Below, one piece after another: positions 17,211 through 27,851 of a stretch of 64,000 nucleotides of DNA. Made by a program: the position numbers and the translations under genes. Below the pieces are notes generated by a model, which searched no databases, was not told the origin of the DNA, and saw nothing but the letters and a program-made list of their open reading frames with translations. Within the stretch, counting starts at the first letter, position 1; each line of letters begins with the position of its first letter. Source of the stretch: Microvirga lotononidis (lineage in GTDB: Bacteria; Pseudomonadota; Alphaproteobacteria; Rhizobiales; Beijerinckiaceae); the NCBI RefSeq assembly GCF_034627025.1, contig NZ_CP141048.1, forward strand, positions 3,484,001 to 3,548,000. Direction: 5' to 3'.

Positions 17211-17624
17211 TCAGTGCTCCTCATGCGTGATCTTGGTGAGAATTTCGTATCGACATGAAGTAAACTGAACCTCATATCGCTCAAGATCGTTGCTGGCCTT
17301 ACCGAGTCGCAATGCCGTAGACCACATACGTCCATCATTCTCCGATGGAACGATTTCCTCGACAGTGCAGCAGCCTACTTTTTCAAGCTCTAAGTTAAGG
17401 TCAGTCAGGGACTTGACGCCTTTGGCGCGCCAGAACCGTTCATCCCGACGTAGCCAATACTTGCCAAATTCGAGAGCGTCTTCTGAGGTGTCAATCTTCT
17501 GAAGATTGCTGCAAGACCCAACGTTCCAAAAGACGAACGCAAGGCCACCCGCGAATGCAATCAGGGGAGCGCAGATGAGGACCGCGAGAACGGTTCGGAA
17601 AGTCATCACAATCGTCATGCTCAA
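17211..17624 (-). CDS. Small one-helix membrane protein, paralogue B1
   Basis: The protein is 137 aa from ATG 17624; alternative ATGs at 17618 and 17606 remove only a few residues. The helix VLAVLICAPLIAFAGGLAFVFW corresponds to that of B2. The outer domain holds DALEFGKYWLRRDERFWR, VGCCTVEEIVPSENDGRMW and VQFTSCRYEI. It starts 6 nt after the stop of the 593-aa RTX gene, so the RTX gene, the four small genes and probably the giant RTX gene form one leftward operon. No signal-peptidase site is obvious, so it is likely anchored in the inner membrane with the Cys-bearing domain outside. Confidence 0.75.
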   Translation of the reverse strand: MSMTIVMTFRTVLAVLICAPLIAFAGGLAFVFWNVGSCSNLQKIDTSEDALEFGKYWLRRDERFWRAKGVKSLTDLNLELEKVGCCTVEEIVPSENDGRMWSTALRLGKASNDLERYEVQFTSCRYEILTKITHEEH

Positions 17625-17630
17625 CCCCTC

Positions 17631-19412
17631 CTAGATCACGAAGAAGTCCTTGGCGCTGAGCGCCAGCTTCTTCGATAGCACGGCGATCTTCACCGCAGCA
17701 GCCTTGCCGGTGCCGTCGGGATCGTAGGACAGCACGCCGGTCTTCGGATTGTAGATCAGCCGGTCATTTCCATCGTGCGCTTTCGCGCCCTTCCAGAACT
17801 TGGACGGACTAAGCTTTGAGGGCTTCGTGAACGAGCCTTTCGACCCCAACGCCTTGAAGACGGCGTTGTCGAGGAAGATGCTGTCGTCCGGCACACTGAA
17901 GTCGGTGATCCGGTCCACGTTCGTGGACGCGCTGGGCTTGGTGTCGAACACGAAGGTGTCCTTGCCGTCTCCGCCCGTCAGGCTGTCATGCCCCTGCCTG
18001 CCGTAGAGCACGTCGTCGCCGAGGCCGCCCGAGAGCTTGTCGCGCCCGCGGGTGCCGATCAGGGTGTCGTTGCCGTCCGTGCCCGCGACCGACCCGTCCG
18101 ACCAGACGAGTGTTTCGTCCCACACGTCCTCGACCGCAATGGTGAAGCTGTGGTCGATCACCGTGCCGTCGTCGGCGGTGGCCCGCACCTTCACCTGGTG
18201 CGCGGCATGGCTCTCGAAGTCGAGCTTGGCTCCGGGGGCGACCAGCAGCCGGTCGCCGTCGAGAACGAAGCGCCCTCCGGCGCTGTCGAGAAGCTGATAG
18301 GAAAAGCCGCTCAACCCGGGCGCTTTGGCGGTCAGCAGGCCGACCAGCGTGCCGGCGAGCGACAGCTCCGGCACGGCCGCGTGGCTGAGGAGCAGTTGCG
18401 GCGGTTCGACTTGAACGGTCTGGTCGATCCTCACGGTGGAGGTCGAACGCCGGCCGCCCTCGTCCGTCAGCGTGATGACGATCTGCTGCTGAACGCTCGT
18501 CTCCGGCACCTGATCGGCCATGGTGTAGGTCAGGGCACGCAGGATCTCCTGCACGCGGGCCGGGGTCGCATTGGCGTTGAAGATGACGCTCAGGCCTGAA
18601 TCCGAGGCATCCCACAGCATGCCGATGTCGAGGCCGCCGACCCGCAGAGTGCTGCCGGAGGCATAGCCGGATTCCAGCGCCACATTGCCGGAGAGATCGA
18701 TCCGCAGCTTGCCGGGCGCCGATAGCCCGACCGGCGCCTCTACCTTCAGCAGGGTCAGCAGCCCGTCATCCTCGGACAGCACCGCATCCCGGCCCTCGTC
18801 GACGAACACCCGCTCGCCGGCCTCGGCCTCGAAGTGATCGCCGTTGAGGTGCTCCGTGACCGGGGCCAGGTTGGTGTGCGTCCCTGCCGCGTCCATGACG
18901 GTATCGATGCCCTGCCGATGCAGGAGCCGGATCTCGGCGGCCGTGAACGTGACACCCGTCGCCACGAGCCTGTCGTTCTGGCTCGCGATGCCCGAAGCCA
19001 GGAGCGCAGTATTGGCATTCCCCACGGTCAGTACGGCGCCGTCGGTCTGCAGGGAGATCCGGTCTATCCCGATCAGGGTCTTGGCCGTGAAATCGAACGC
19101 GCTGCCGATGAGTTGCAGTTCGTCCCAGTGCGAGGCGGGATTGGCCCCGCCATTGAAGGTGACGACACCCGCCGCCTGCTCGGCATTCAGGATGATCGTG
19201 TCGTGCTCGCCCGAACCCTGGATGGTCTCGATGCTGGAAAACACTTGTAGCCGGGTCAGGTCGAACGTGCCGCCGCCAAGCAACTGCAGGGTGTCGTTGC
19301 CGCCAAGGCCGTCGAGCACATTGCCCTCGATATCCCCCTCCGTGGCGGTGAAGACATCATCGCCAGGCGTGCCGGGAGTGAATGAAACCGAGGGGGTAAA
19401 CCGAGCTGACAT
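17631..19412 (-). CDS. RTX/cadherin-like secreted protein with serralysin-type C-terminus
   Basis: A 593-aa protein. Residues ~1-90 contain GTPGDDVFTATEGD and LDGLGGNDTLQLLGG. The middle (~200-430) is an all-beta region with two immunoglobulin/cadherin-like modules (VFVDEGRDAVLSEDDGLLTLL, FSYQLLDSAGGRFVLDGDRL, ATADDGTVIDHSFTIAVEDV). Residues ~440-490 have four RTX nonapeptides (GTDGNDTLIG, GGLGDDVLYG, GGDGKDTFVF), then DRITDFSVPDDSIFLDN, the serralysin C-terminal fold that often ends type I substrates. The final DFFVI resembles a type I secretion signal. It heads the operon of four small membrane proteins and the giant RTX protein. It is probably a secreted or surface adhesin. Confidence 0.85.
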   Translation of the reverse strand: MSARFTPSVSFTPGTPGDDVFTATEGDIEGNVLDGLGGNDTLQLLGGGTFDLTRLQVFSSIETIQGSGEHDTIILNAEQAAGVVTFNGGANPASHWDELQLIGSAFDFTAKTLIGIDRISLQTDGAVLTVGNANTALLASGIASQNDRLVATGVTFTAAEIRLLHRQGIDTVMDAAGTHTNLAPVTEHLNGDHFEAEAGERVFVDEGRDAVLSEDDGLLTLLKVEAPVGLSAPGKLRIDLSGNVALESGYASGSTLRVGGLDIGMLWDASDSGLSVIFNANATPARVQEILRALTYTMADQVPETSVQQQIVITLTDEGGRRSTSTVRIDQTVQVEPPQLLLSHAAVPELSLAGTLVGLLTAKAPGLSGFSYQLLDSAGGRFVLDGDRLLVAPGAKLDFESHAAHQVKVRATADDGTVIDHSFTIAVEDVWDETLVWSDGSVAGTDGNDTLIGTRGRDKLSGGLGDDVLYGRQGHDSLTGGDGKDTFVFDTKPSASTNVDRITDFSVPDDSIFLDNAVFKALGSKGSFTKPSKLSPSKFWKGAKAHDGNDRLIYNPKTGVLSYDPDGTGKAAAVKIAVLSKKLALSAKDFFVI

Positions 19413-19591
19413 AGGAAGGCGTCGACCATAAGACGGGATATATTCTTAGACGCAACCTATAGTCATTATCTCCGGGATCCGTCTAGTAATTACGTTGCAG
19501 TTTTTGATGGCCAGTAATTACCCTAACGTCACCGAGTTCCAGGCCCATCGGTATCGCTCACGATGGTTCGAGGGCGTGCGGCGCTGCATCC

Positions 19592-19765
19592 CTATCCCGC
19601 TCTCTTCGCGGCTCTGTGCAGCTTCAGATTGTCGAGTTTGCTATACTCGTACTGCGCCAAGGCCGCGCCGATCTGGCCGAACAGGCCCCCGATCACAAGC
19701 CCCGTGACGATGATAAGCGGCAGCTGGCGCCAGTCGAGATGGGTCTTCGTCAGGTCCTGTGTCAT
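19592..19765 (-). CDS. Short hypothetical membrane protein (57 aa)
   Basis: A small frame from ATG 19765 to TAG at 19592 reads MTQDLTKTHLDWRQLPLIIV, then a continuing hydrophobic run (TGLVIGGLFGQIGAAL) and a basic tail KLHRAAKRAG. It has one clear transmembrane helix followed by positive charges. Codon use resembles the neighbours. It stands alone between the RTX operon and a small hypothetical gene. There is no family assignment. Confidence 0.55.
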   Translation of the reverse strand: MTQDLTKTHLDWRQLPLIIVTGLVIGGLFGQIGAALAQYEYSKLDNLKLHRAAKRAG

Positions 19766-19894
19766 CGCTCTTTCTTCGCGTGAGCCTTAGGTTCATGGCG
19801 TGGTTGCTCGCGATGATCGTAGCACGTCATCGTGCGAAGTGGGGTAGGGGGCATTGCCTGCTTACGCAAGAGGCCCAATCGAGAGGAGCAGCCT

Positions 19895-20149
19895 TCAGTC
19901 CCAACGGTCCGTCACACGGGAGTATCGCCATCGTTGTTCGGCGATGCCCGTTCTGCTGGCGGCATCCGAGGCTTCGGCCGCTATCAGAGATGATAGGCCA
20001 TGAGCGGTCTGCCGTTGCACGAGAGAGATCGCGGTGCGCGCCAGTCCTCTGAACTCTTCCTGCAGAGTCGGGGGAGCCTCGTCCCAATCGCCTGAATGCT
20101 CGGTCGCGTAGAATGCCCGCGCGACACGTTCAACCTGGTTCGGCGTCAT
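19895..20149 (-). CDS. Small hypothetical protein (84 aa)
   Basis: The start MTPNQVERVARAFYATEHSG and the balanced composition look like a real soluble protein, with an N-terminal helix pattern V-R-AF common in small rhizobial hypothetical proteins. AGGGAGACTTGC precedes the ATG. No motif or partner gives a function. Confidence 0.5.
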   Translation of the reverse strand: MTPNQVERVARAFYATEHSGDWDEAPPTLQEEFRGLARTAISLVQRQTAHGLSSLIAAEASDAASRTGIAEQRWRYSRVTDRWD

Positions 20150-20168
20150 GCAAGTCTCCCTGCACCTG

Positions 20169-20366
20169 TTAACCAGATAGGTAATGGGAGAGGTATTCGT
20201 TCCGTATCTCTTTGGAGTTAATCCTGGCGATGGGAGCTAAGTCACGGAAATCTTTCGGCCCGCTACCACCTTTGCGCAACGGCGGTTTAGGAAACTTTCC
20301 AACGACGCCTTTCAGCCGCCTCACCAGGCCATCCGTTGCAAGCGGCTGCGATCCGCTGCCCTTCAT
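20169..20366 (-). CDS. Possible small protein coupled to the collagen-like gene
   Basis: A 65-aa frame starts with an ATG that overlaps the stop of the collagen-like gene (ATGA), with AGGA just upstream. It is basic ([19 protein letters not shown]) and has no recognisable domain. The overlap suggests coupling but could be chance. Confidence 0.35.
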   Translation of the reverse strand: MKGSGSQPLATDGLVRRLKGVVGKFPKPPLRKGGSGPKDFRDLAPIARINSKEIRNEYLSHYLSG

Positions 20367-21481
20367 TTCCTCGCGCAGATCGCCCGGGCGATCATCGTCT
20401 TCGAACCATCACTCGTAGAGAAGCAATAGACGCCGGTTTCATCCATGTCGAAACGGTCGCCCCGGCTGCAGGTGCCATTGACCGGATACTCATCCTCGTT
20501 GCAGCGCGCCATGCACCGGCCCTGGGTCGCGCATTCCTGTACAAAGACCCTCAGGATCGTGCCGGCGAGACCCGGCTTGCCCTCGGGGCCCATCTTTCCC
20601 TCCGGGCCGACAGGCCCGGGAGGTCCTGCGGGACCCGTCAGGCCCGCTGGGCCGATCGGCCCGACAGGTCCGGGTGGGCCGATGGGGCCGATCTCTCCGG
20701 CGATGCCCTGAGGGCCCGGAGGTCCGGCGGGACCGACGGCTCCTACGGGACCTGCGGCTCCGACAGGCCCCGGCGGTCCGGCCGGTCCAGGCTCGCCGCG
20801 CGGCCCTGGCGTTCCTTGAGGGCCCTGTGGGCCCTGATAGCCCGCCAGACCTTGCGGGCCTTGTGGCCCGGGCGGCCCCGCCGGGCCCTCGGGGCCGATC
20901 GGGCCGGCCGGTCCCGGCTGCCCTCCCGGGGCTGCTTGTGCCTCGGCAGTCCCAGGCGGTCCTGGAGGCCCGGCGGGGCCTTGCGGCCCCATCGGGCCGG
21001 CTGGGCCAGGCTCGCCGCGCGGGCCCGGCAATCCGGCCGTTCCTTGCGGGCCCGGAGGGCCTTCAGGGCCCTGCGGTCCCGGCGCGCCGTCGCGACCGGG
21101 CTCTCCTTGCGGCCCGGGCGGGCCTGCAGGTCCGGTCTGCGCCGGGGCAGCAGCCGCGTCCTGCGGGGCCGCGCCCGATCCTTCCGGGCCCCGCTGTCCG
21201 CAGAAGCCCACAACCGCCTGCCGTTCCTCGTTCTCCGCCTGAAGATTCACGATGCATGAGGCGGGATGATAGGGAATCCGGAAGGTGAACCGGCCGTTGG
21301 CATCGGCCTTCGTCTCGAAGCGCTCGTCGAGGAAAATCGATATCTGACGCGGCTTGCTCAATCGCCCGACGACACGCAACTCGCCGGCGGTGATCATGGC
21401 TTGATCGATGAGGATATCCGCCATGGCAGGCATGCTGCCGCTGGCAATCAGGATGGTTCCGGCTAACAGGCGTCTGAGCAT
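20363..21481 (-). CDS. Secreted collagen-like protein
   Basis: The protein is 372 aa from ATG 21481 (GGGAAGG upstream; an in-frame start 24 nt earlier is less likely). Residues 1-21 are a signal peptide ([17 protein letters not shown]). Residues ~22-95 are a small beta domain with Cys residues. Residues ~100-305 are uninterrupted Gly-X-Y triplets rich in [13 protein letters not shown], able to form a collagen triple helix. The end (~310-372) is a Cys-rich cap ([24 protein letters not shown]...) that may trimerise or anchor. Bacterial collagen-like proteins are usually surface or filament proteins. The triplet DNA also gives long meaningless frames on the other strand. It stands apart from the transporter genes that follow on the same strand. 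Confidence 0.9.
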   Translation of the reverse strand: MLRRLLAGTILIASGSMPAMADILIDQAMITAGELRVVGRLSKPRQISIFLDERFETKADANGRFTFRIPYHPASCIVNLQAENEERQAVVGFCGQRGPEGSGAAPQDAAAAPAQTGPAGPPGPQGEPGRDGAPGPQGPEGPPGPQGTAGLPGPRGEPGPAGPMGPQGPAGPPGPPGTAEAQAAPGGQPGPAGPIGPEGPAGPPGPQGPQGLAGYQGPQGPQGTPGPRGEPGPAGPPGPVGAAGPVGAVGPAGPPGPQGIAGEIGPIGPPGPVGPIGPAGLTGPAGPPGPVGPEGKMGPEGKPGLAGTILRVFVQECATQGRCMARCNEDEYPVNGTCSRGDRFDMDETGVYCFSTSDGSKTMIARAICARK

Positions 21482-21753
21482 CGTGCCTTCCCACTTCGGA
21501 GACACAAAGCGTCGCCCGAAGGGGAGTGAAGCGTCAATTCACCCGGAAGAGTACGGCAAATACCACCTCGCTTGCGCGAAGCGAGCCTTTATAGCCCGTG
21601 TCGCGGGGCCAAGACGATGCGAACGGGCCGCCTGCGGTGCGACGGCCCATAAGGTTGCTTACGAGGGGTGGGCCGGATCATTGATGCTCAGTCTCTTCGG
21701 AAGCGAAAGCCGCCGCCCGCACGCGAGCGGGACTTCGCACGGCCCTGCCTGCC

Positions 21754-22545
21754 TCAATGCACCCCTTCCGCCTGCATCGCCTCGACGCGGATTTCCTCGG
21801 TCAGTTGGGCCTTCAGGCTTGAGAACTCCGGCGTGGTCTTCATCCTGTAATGGCGGGGATGCGGCAGGTCGACGGGGATGTCCGCCTTGATCCGTCCGGG
21901 GCGGGCCGACATGACGATGACGCGGGAGGCCAGGAAGATCGCTTCCTCGATGTCGTGGGTCACGAACAGAACGGTCTTCCGTTCGCGCTCCCAGATGCCG
22001 AGCAGCAGTTCCTGCATCAGGCCGCGGGTCTGGTTGTCGAGGGCGCCGAAGGGTTCGTCGAGGAGCAGGATGTCGGGATCGTTGGCGAGCGCGCGGGCGA
22101 TGGCCGTGCGCTGCTGCATACCGCCCGAAAGCTGTTTCGGATAATGGTGCTCGAAGCCGCGCAGACCGACCTTCTCGGTATAGGATGCGACGATCTCCTG
22201 GCGCTCCGCCTTCGGCATGCCCTTCTCGCGCAGCCCGTAGGCGATGTTCTCGGCGATCGTGAGCCAGGGGAAAAGCGTGTAGGACTGAAACACCATGCCC
22301 CGGTCGGCGCCCGGGCCCTTGATCTCGCGGCCGTTGAGCATCACGCGCCCGCCGCTCGGGCGATCAAGCCCCGCCACGATGCGCAGGAGCGTGGATTTTC
22401 CGCAGCCTGAAGGCCCGAGAATGGTGATGAAGTCGTTCTGCGCCACCTGCAGGCTCGTGGGCTCCAGCGCCCGCACGGGCGCGCCGCCGCGCACGCCGGG
22501 GAAGACCCGCGAGACGTTCTCGATCTGGAGGATCGTGCCGGTCAT
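21754..22545 (-). CDS. ABC transporter ATP-binding protein, nitrate/sulfonate/taurine type
   Basis: This is a 263-aa ATPase from ATG 22545, which overlaps the permease stop as ATGA (a GTG four codons earlier is less likely). It has Walker A GPSGCGKST (44-52), Q-loop FQSYTLFPW, signature LSGGMQQRTAIARAL and Walker B ILLLDEPFGALD followed by the H-loop FVTHDIEEAIFLASR. Length and sequence fit the SsuB/TauB/NrtD group (also used for thiamine-precursor and other aromatic substrates). It powers import with the permease and binding protein encoded just upstream. A HutC-type operator in front of the set suggests histidine or a breakdown product as substrate. Confidence 0.93.
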   Translation of the reverse strand: MTGTILQIENVSRVFPGVRGGAPVRALEPTSLQVAQNDFITILGPSGCGKSTLLRIVAGLDRPSGGRVMLNGREIKGPGADRGMVFQSYTLFPWLTIAENIAYGLREKGMPKAERQEIVASYTEKVGLRGFEHHYPKQLSGGMQQRTAIARALANDPDILLLDEPFGALDNQTRGLMQELLLGIWERERKTVLFVTHDIEEAIFLASRVIVMSARPGRIKADIPVDLPHPRHYRMKTTPEFSSLKAQLTEEIRVEAMQAEGVH

Positions 22546-23348
22546 GCGAGCCTCCACGGGAACAGCGAACGGTTGAGGGCCTTGAACAGGAAGTCTGAGA
22601 TGAGGCCGATGATGCCGATGACGATGATGCCGAAGATCATCTGACCCGTCGCGAGGAGCGCCTGGCTGTCGATGATCATGTGGCCGATGCCCGACGAGGA
22701 GCCGATGAGCTCCGCGACGATCACGTAGGTCCAGGCCCAGCCGAGCACGAGGCGCAGGATCTCGGCGATCTCCGGCGCATTGGCGGGGATGAGCACGCGC
22801 TTGACCACGCCTCGATCCTTGGAGCCCAGCGTATAGGCGGCCTCGACGAGATCGCGGCGCGTGTTGCCGACGGCCACCGCCACCATCAGGATGATCTGGA
22901 AGACGGAGCCGATGAAGATCACCAGCAGCTTCTGCATCTCGCCGATGCCGGCCCAGAGGATGAGAAGCGGCACGAAGGCGGAGGCCGGCAGGTAGCGGGC
23001 GAAGGACACGAAGGGTTCGAGAAACGCCTCGAAGGACTTGTAGGCGCCCATCATGATGCCGAGCGGCACCGCCACGAGGGCGGCAAGAACGAAGCCGCCG
23101 ACCACGCGCCAGACCGTGACGCCGATATCGTTCAGGAAGCCGAACCGCGTGAGCAGCAGCCAGCCGTCCTGCACCATGGTGATCGGATCGGCGAGGAACG
23201 TGCGCGAGACGAAGCCGCCCAGCGTCGCGAAGGCCCAGGCTGCGAAGAAGAGGACGAAGAAGGAGATGCCGAGCGTGATGCGCGTGCCCTGGCTGACGGG
23301 TTCAAGTGGACGAGGCATGGAGGATCTGTTCTGCCATTCGGCTGTCAT
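22542..23348 (-). CDS. ABC transporter permease, nitrate/sulfonate/taurine type
   Basis: This 268-aa inner-membrane protein has about six predicted helices (the first at FFVLFFAAWAFATLGG, the last at MIFGIIVIGIIGLISDFLF) and the EAA loop EAAYTLGSKDRGVVKRVLIP that contacts the ATPase. It starts at 23348, or at Met11 (23318), 75-105 bp after the binding-protein gene, and overlaps the ATPase gene by 4 nt. It belongs to the SsuC/TauC/NrtB permease group. The partner genes and a shared upstream HutC-like site make a three-gene importer operon. Confidence 0.92.
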   Translation of the reverse strand: MTAEWQNRSSMPRPLEPVSQGTRITLGISFFVLFFAAWAFATLGGFVSRTFLADPITMVQDGWLLLTRFGFLNDIGVTVWRVVGGFVLAALVAVPLGIMMGAYKSFEAFLEPFVSFARYLPASAFVPLLILWAGIGEMQKLLVIFIGSVFQIILMVAVAVGNTRRDLVEAAYTLGSKDRGVVKRVLIPANAPEIAEILRLVLGWAWTYVIVAELIGSSSGIGHMIIDSQALLATGQMIFGIIVIGIIGLISDFLFKALNRSLFPWRLA

Positions 23349-23423
23349 GTGCCGGATGGTGTTCTCGAGGAAAAGATGAGGCCCTTGCCCGCTTCCGCGC
23401 AGGCAAGGGCCACGGCAACGGCG

Positions 23424-24365
23424 TTACTGGATGAAGCTGGTATCCGCCAGCGCATCCATGTCCGGCTTCTGCTTGATGATGCCGGTCTCGAGCAGCAGGT
23501 CGGCGGCTTCCGCCGAGAACGTCTTGAACTCGTTCGCGAAGAACTTTTTGTTCGCCTCACGGTCCTGCCAGCGCAGGAACTGGGCCGACTTGCCGAAGGC
23601 CTCGCCGGTCTGCTTCACGTCAGCGCCCATGATGTCGTAGGCCTTTGCCTGATCCTTGGCGATCATGTCGAGGGCTTCGAAATAGCTGTCGGCAAAGGCC
23701 TTGGCGGCCTTCGGATTGTCGGCGAGGAATTTCGGCGTGCAGCCGAAGGTGTCCATCACCATGGGATAATCGAGCGTCGTGGCGATGATCTTGCCGGCTT
23801 GCGGCGCGGCGCGCACGGAAGAGAGATACGGCTCGTAGGTCATGGCCGCGTCGTTCTGCCCGGCGATGAAGGCCTGGGCGGCAGGGCCCGGCTCCATGTT
23901 GACGACGGTCACGTCCTTCACGGAAAGACCGTTCTTCTTGAGCATCCAGGAGAGCGCGAAATAGGGCGACGTACCGGGCGCGGAAGCCGCAACCTGCTTG
24001 CCCTTGATATCCTTGATCGATGCGATGTCGTTCTTCACGACCATGCCGTCCGCGCCGTAGCTCTTGTCGAGCTGGAAGATCTGCTTGGTGGGGACGCCGT
24101 TGGCATTCCACACGATCCAGGTCTCGACGGTCGTGGCCGCGCATTGGATGTCGCCGGACTGGATGGCGAGGTGGCGGCTTGCCTGCGGGACCTTCTTGAT
24201 CGTGACGTCAAGGCCGTTCTTCTTGAAGATGCCGGCCTCCTTCGCGAGCGTCAGGGGCGCGAAGCCCGTCCAGCCCGAGATGCCGATGGCCACCTTCGTC
24301 TCCTGCGCCGAGGCGGAACCCGCCGCCAGTGCCAACACGGCCAAACCACTCAATACCGCCTTCAT
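23424..24365 (-). CDS. ABC transporter substrate-binding protein, nitrate/sulfonate/taurine type
   Basis: The protein is 313 aa from ATG 24365, which has GGACGGAGG in front and opens a clear signal peptide (AVLSGLAVLALAAGSASAQ). The longer upstream frame is rejected. The mature protein begins ETKVAIGISGWTGFAPLTLA, typical of the SsuA/THI5/NMT1 family, and continues with KVPQASRHLAIQSGDIQCA and WNANGVPTKQIFQLD. It is periplasmic and delivers substrate to the permease. The substrate cannot be read from sequence; the palindrome at 24491-24502 identical to the hut operator points to histidine, urocanate or a related imidazole (inference). Confidence 0.9.
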   Translation of the reverse strand: MKAVLSGLAVLALAAGSASAQETKVAIGISGWTGFAPLTLAKEAGIFKKNGLDVTIKKVPQASRHLAIQSGDIQCAATTVETWIVWNANGVPTKQIFQLDKSYGADGMVVKNDIASIKDIKGKQVAASAPGTSPYFALSWMLKKNGLSVKDVTVVNMEPGPAAQAFIAGQNDAAMTYEPYLSSVRAAPQAGKIIATTLDYPMVMDTFGCTPKFLADNPKAAKAFADSYFEALDMIAKDQAKAYDIMGADVKQTGEAFGKSAQFLRWQDREANKKFFANEFKTFSAEAADLLLETGIIKQKPDMDALADTSFIQ

Positions 24366-24490
24366 TGCTGCCTCCGTCCTGTCCAATTCCCTGGCTCGTT
24401 CCGCCGGCCGTTTTCCTGGAAGTTCTTGCGTCTCCGCCGGCGCTCCTGTGCGAGCGGGCGAATGGCACCATGACGGAGCGTCAATGTCAA

Positions 24491-24502
24491 ATGTATAGAC
24501 AT
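24491..24502 (-). promoter_or_regulatory. Predicted HutC operator upstream of the ABC transporter
   Basis: The 12 bp ATGTATAGACAT are the exact reverse complement of ATGTCTATACAT found between hutI and hutF. The site is 126 bp before the binding-protein start, a normal promoter position. HutC is a GntR-family repressor released by urocanate in characterised bacteria; its use here is inferred from the shared site. Confidence 0.65.
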
Positions 24503-24627
24503 TTCGACGTGCCGTTGTTTTGGGCATTCCGCGTTAAAAGTTGCGCTGCTTAACGTCCGGCCGGGAACAATGCTGTCTCGGAACGCTCATTCTGAGAGAC
24601 TGCTCATAAAGGCTCGCGCGCCTTTCC

Positions 24628-24731
24628 CTCCCCCTTGTGGGGAGGGGTTAAGGGTAGGGGTGCCGGCGCTGAACTGGACCAGCGATGCGCTCACACACCC
24701 GCCTCCACCTCCTCCCCACAAGGGGGAGGAG
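24628..24731. repeat. Palindromic intergenic repeat
   Basis: Two arms (around CTCCCCCTTGTGGGGAGG at 24628-24645 and CCTCCCCACAAGGGGGAG at 24711-24728) are inverted copies, each partly palindromic. Such elements are scattered between genes in many rhizobia. It lies downstream of hutD and could end that transcript. Confidence 0.65.
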
Positions 24732-24761
24732 AGCTCCAGCATCGCTTCACGATCCAGACTT

Positions 24762-25339
24762 TCAGGAGTGATCCGGCATGAGCTCGATGAGGACCGCACG
24801 GCCGGTGCCGGACAAAAGGATCAGCTCCTGCATGGCGTCCAGCATCAGCGTGTCGAGTGCTTCAAGCGAATGGATCGTCGAATCGAGCGTCACGTCGAAG
24901 GGGCCGTCGAGCGGGACGAGGAACGCGACGGTCGTCTCCTCCGCCAGCAGCGCCACGCCGGATTCGACGAAGCGCGTCCGGTGCCGGAACCGTCCGCACC
25001 GGGTCATCACGTTGAGATCGCGGATCGGCCCGGAGAGAAGATGTCCGGTGGTGATGTCGTCGCCCGAGAAGGAGAGCTTGGGAGACGCGCTGTCCAAAGT
25101 GTAGGCGATGCCTTCCACATCGAGCTCGATGCCGTCGCCCTCGACCACGATCAGCGTGCGGTCGATCCCCGGGAAGAGAGAGAAGGGACCGTCCGAGGCA
25201 ACGTCGGCCATGCTGACGCGCCAGCCGAAGGTCTCGAAGGTCGCGCCTTCCGGAAAGGCGGCGACCTCCGCGGTGGTGCCGCCGCCGTTCTTCCAGGGAA
25301 CCCGGATGAGGTCGTGGTTGCGGATGACGCGCGCCTGCA

Positions 25340-25340
<1 letters not shown>
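24762..25340 (-). CDS. hutD: HutD/Ves family protein
   Basis: This 192-aa cupin-fold protein starts at ATG 25340, overlapping the hutU stop (TGATG). It opens QARVIRNHDLIRVPWKNGGGTTAEVA, the HutD/Ves signature, followed by WRVSMADVASDGPFSLFPGIDR. HutD is a non-enzymatic member of hut operons. In Pseudomonas it is reported to limit over-induction of histidine catabolism, possibly by binding formylglutamate. It is last in the leftward hutIHGUD unit, and a palindromic repeat follows. Confidence 0.92.
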
Positions 25341-27004
<1,664 letters not shown>

Positions 27005-27020
27005 GGGACGGATCCTCGGG

Positions 27021-27851
27021 TCAGGCTTTGGATGGGTCGAAGGCGAGGCAGGTCTGCAGGATGCGGGTAAGCGTCGCGCGCATGGGCGCGGCATAAGCCG
27101 CGTCATAGGCGCTCGGCCATTCGCCCTCGGGGACGGGGCCGAGCGGCTCGTGCATGTAGCCGCGGCAGGCAAGCTCCATCTGAACGGCGTGCACGCCCTC
27201 GGCGGGCCGGCCGAGGCTGCGCGTGATGTAGCCGCCCTTGAAGCGGCCGTTCAGCACGTGGCTCAAGCCGCTCTCCACGCAGATGCTCTCGATGGCCTCG
27301 CTCAAGGACGGCGCGCAGGAGGCGCCGCCATTGGTGCCGATGTTGAAATGGGGCAGGGTGCCGTCGAACAGGCGCGGGATCACCGAGCGGATCGAGTGGC
27401 AGTCGTAGACGACGATGCTGTCATGCTGCGCCCGCAGGCGCTCGATCTCGGCGCGAAGGGCGGCATGGTAGGGATCGAAGAATCGGGCGCGGCGCTCGGC
27501 GATCTCATCAGCCGTCGGCTCGGCGCCCGGCTGATAGAGCGGCTCGCCGTCGAAGGTCGTTGTCGGGCATAGTTCCGTCGTCGCCTGTCCTGGATAGAGC
27601 GAGACGCCGGACGGATCGCGGTTCACGTCGATCACCGTGCGCGAGATCGCGGTGCGGATCACGGTGGCGCCGAGATCGGGAGCGAAGTCGTAGAGCCGAT
27701 CGATCCACCAATCCGCATCCTTGCGCGCGAGCCAGGGCGAGACGAGGCCGCGTGCGTAGGCGTCGGGAATCTCCGTGCCCGTATGCGGCAGGCTCACCAC
27801 GAGCGGCGCGTCGCCGCGGGACACCGTGAGCCAGTCTGGATGCGCGCTCAT
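27021..27851 (-). CDS. hutG: N-formylglutamate amidohydrolase
   Basis: The 276-aa enzyme hydrolyses N-formyl-L-glutamate to glutamate and formate, the last step of the five-step histidine pathway. Landmarks are [45 protein letters not shown] and [17 protein letters not shown], in the M14-like amidohydrolase fold. It is the formylglutamate-type HutG (not the arginase-like formimidoylglutamase), which agrees with hutF in the cluster. Its ATG overlaps the hutH stop (ATGA). Confidence 0.96.
   Translation of the reverse strand: MSAHPDWLTVSRGDAPLVVSLPHTGTEIPDAYARGLVSPWLARKDADWWIDRLYDFAPDLGATVIRTAISRTVIDVNRDPSGVSLYPGQATTELCPTTTFDGEPLYQPGAEPTADEIAERRARFFDPYHAALRAEIERLRAQHDSIVVYDCHSIRSVIPRLFDGTLPHFNIGTNGGASCAPSLSEAIESICVESGLSHVLNGRFKGGYITRSLGRPAEGVHAVQMELACRGYMHEPLGPVPEGEWPSAYDAAYAAPMRATLTRILQTCLAFDPSKA

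Noticed and set aside
20336..21259. Plus-strand frames in the collagen-like region
   Set aside because: They are produced by the Gly-X-Y triplet DNA; no start context or domain.
22680..24473. 597-codon plus-strand frame across the ABC transporter genes
   Set aside because: It is antisense to two well-supported transporter genes in high-GC DNA; His/Arg/Glu-rich and featureless.
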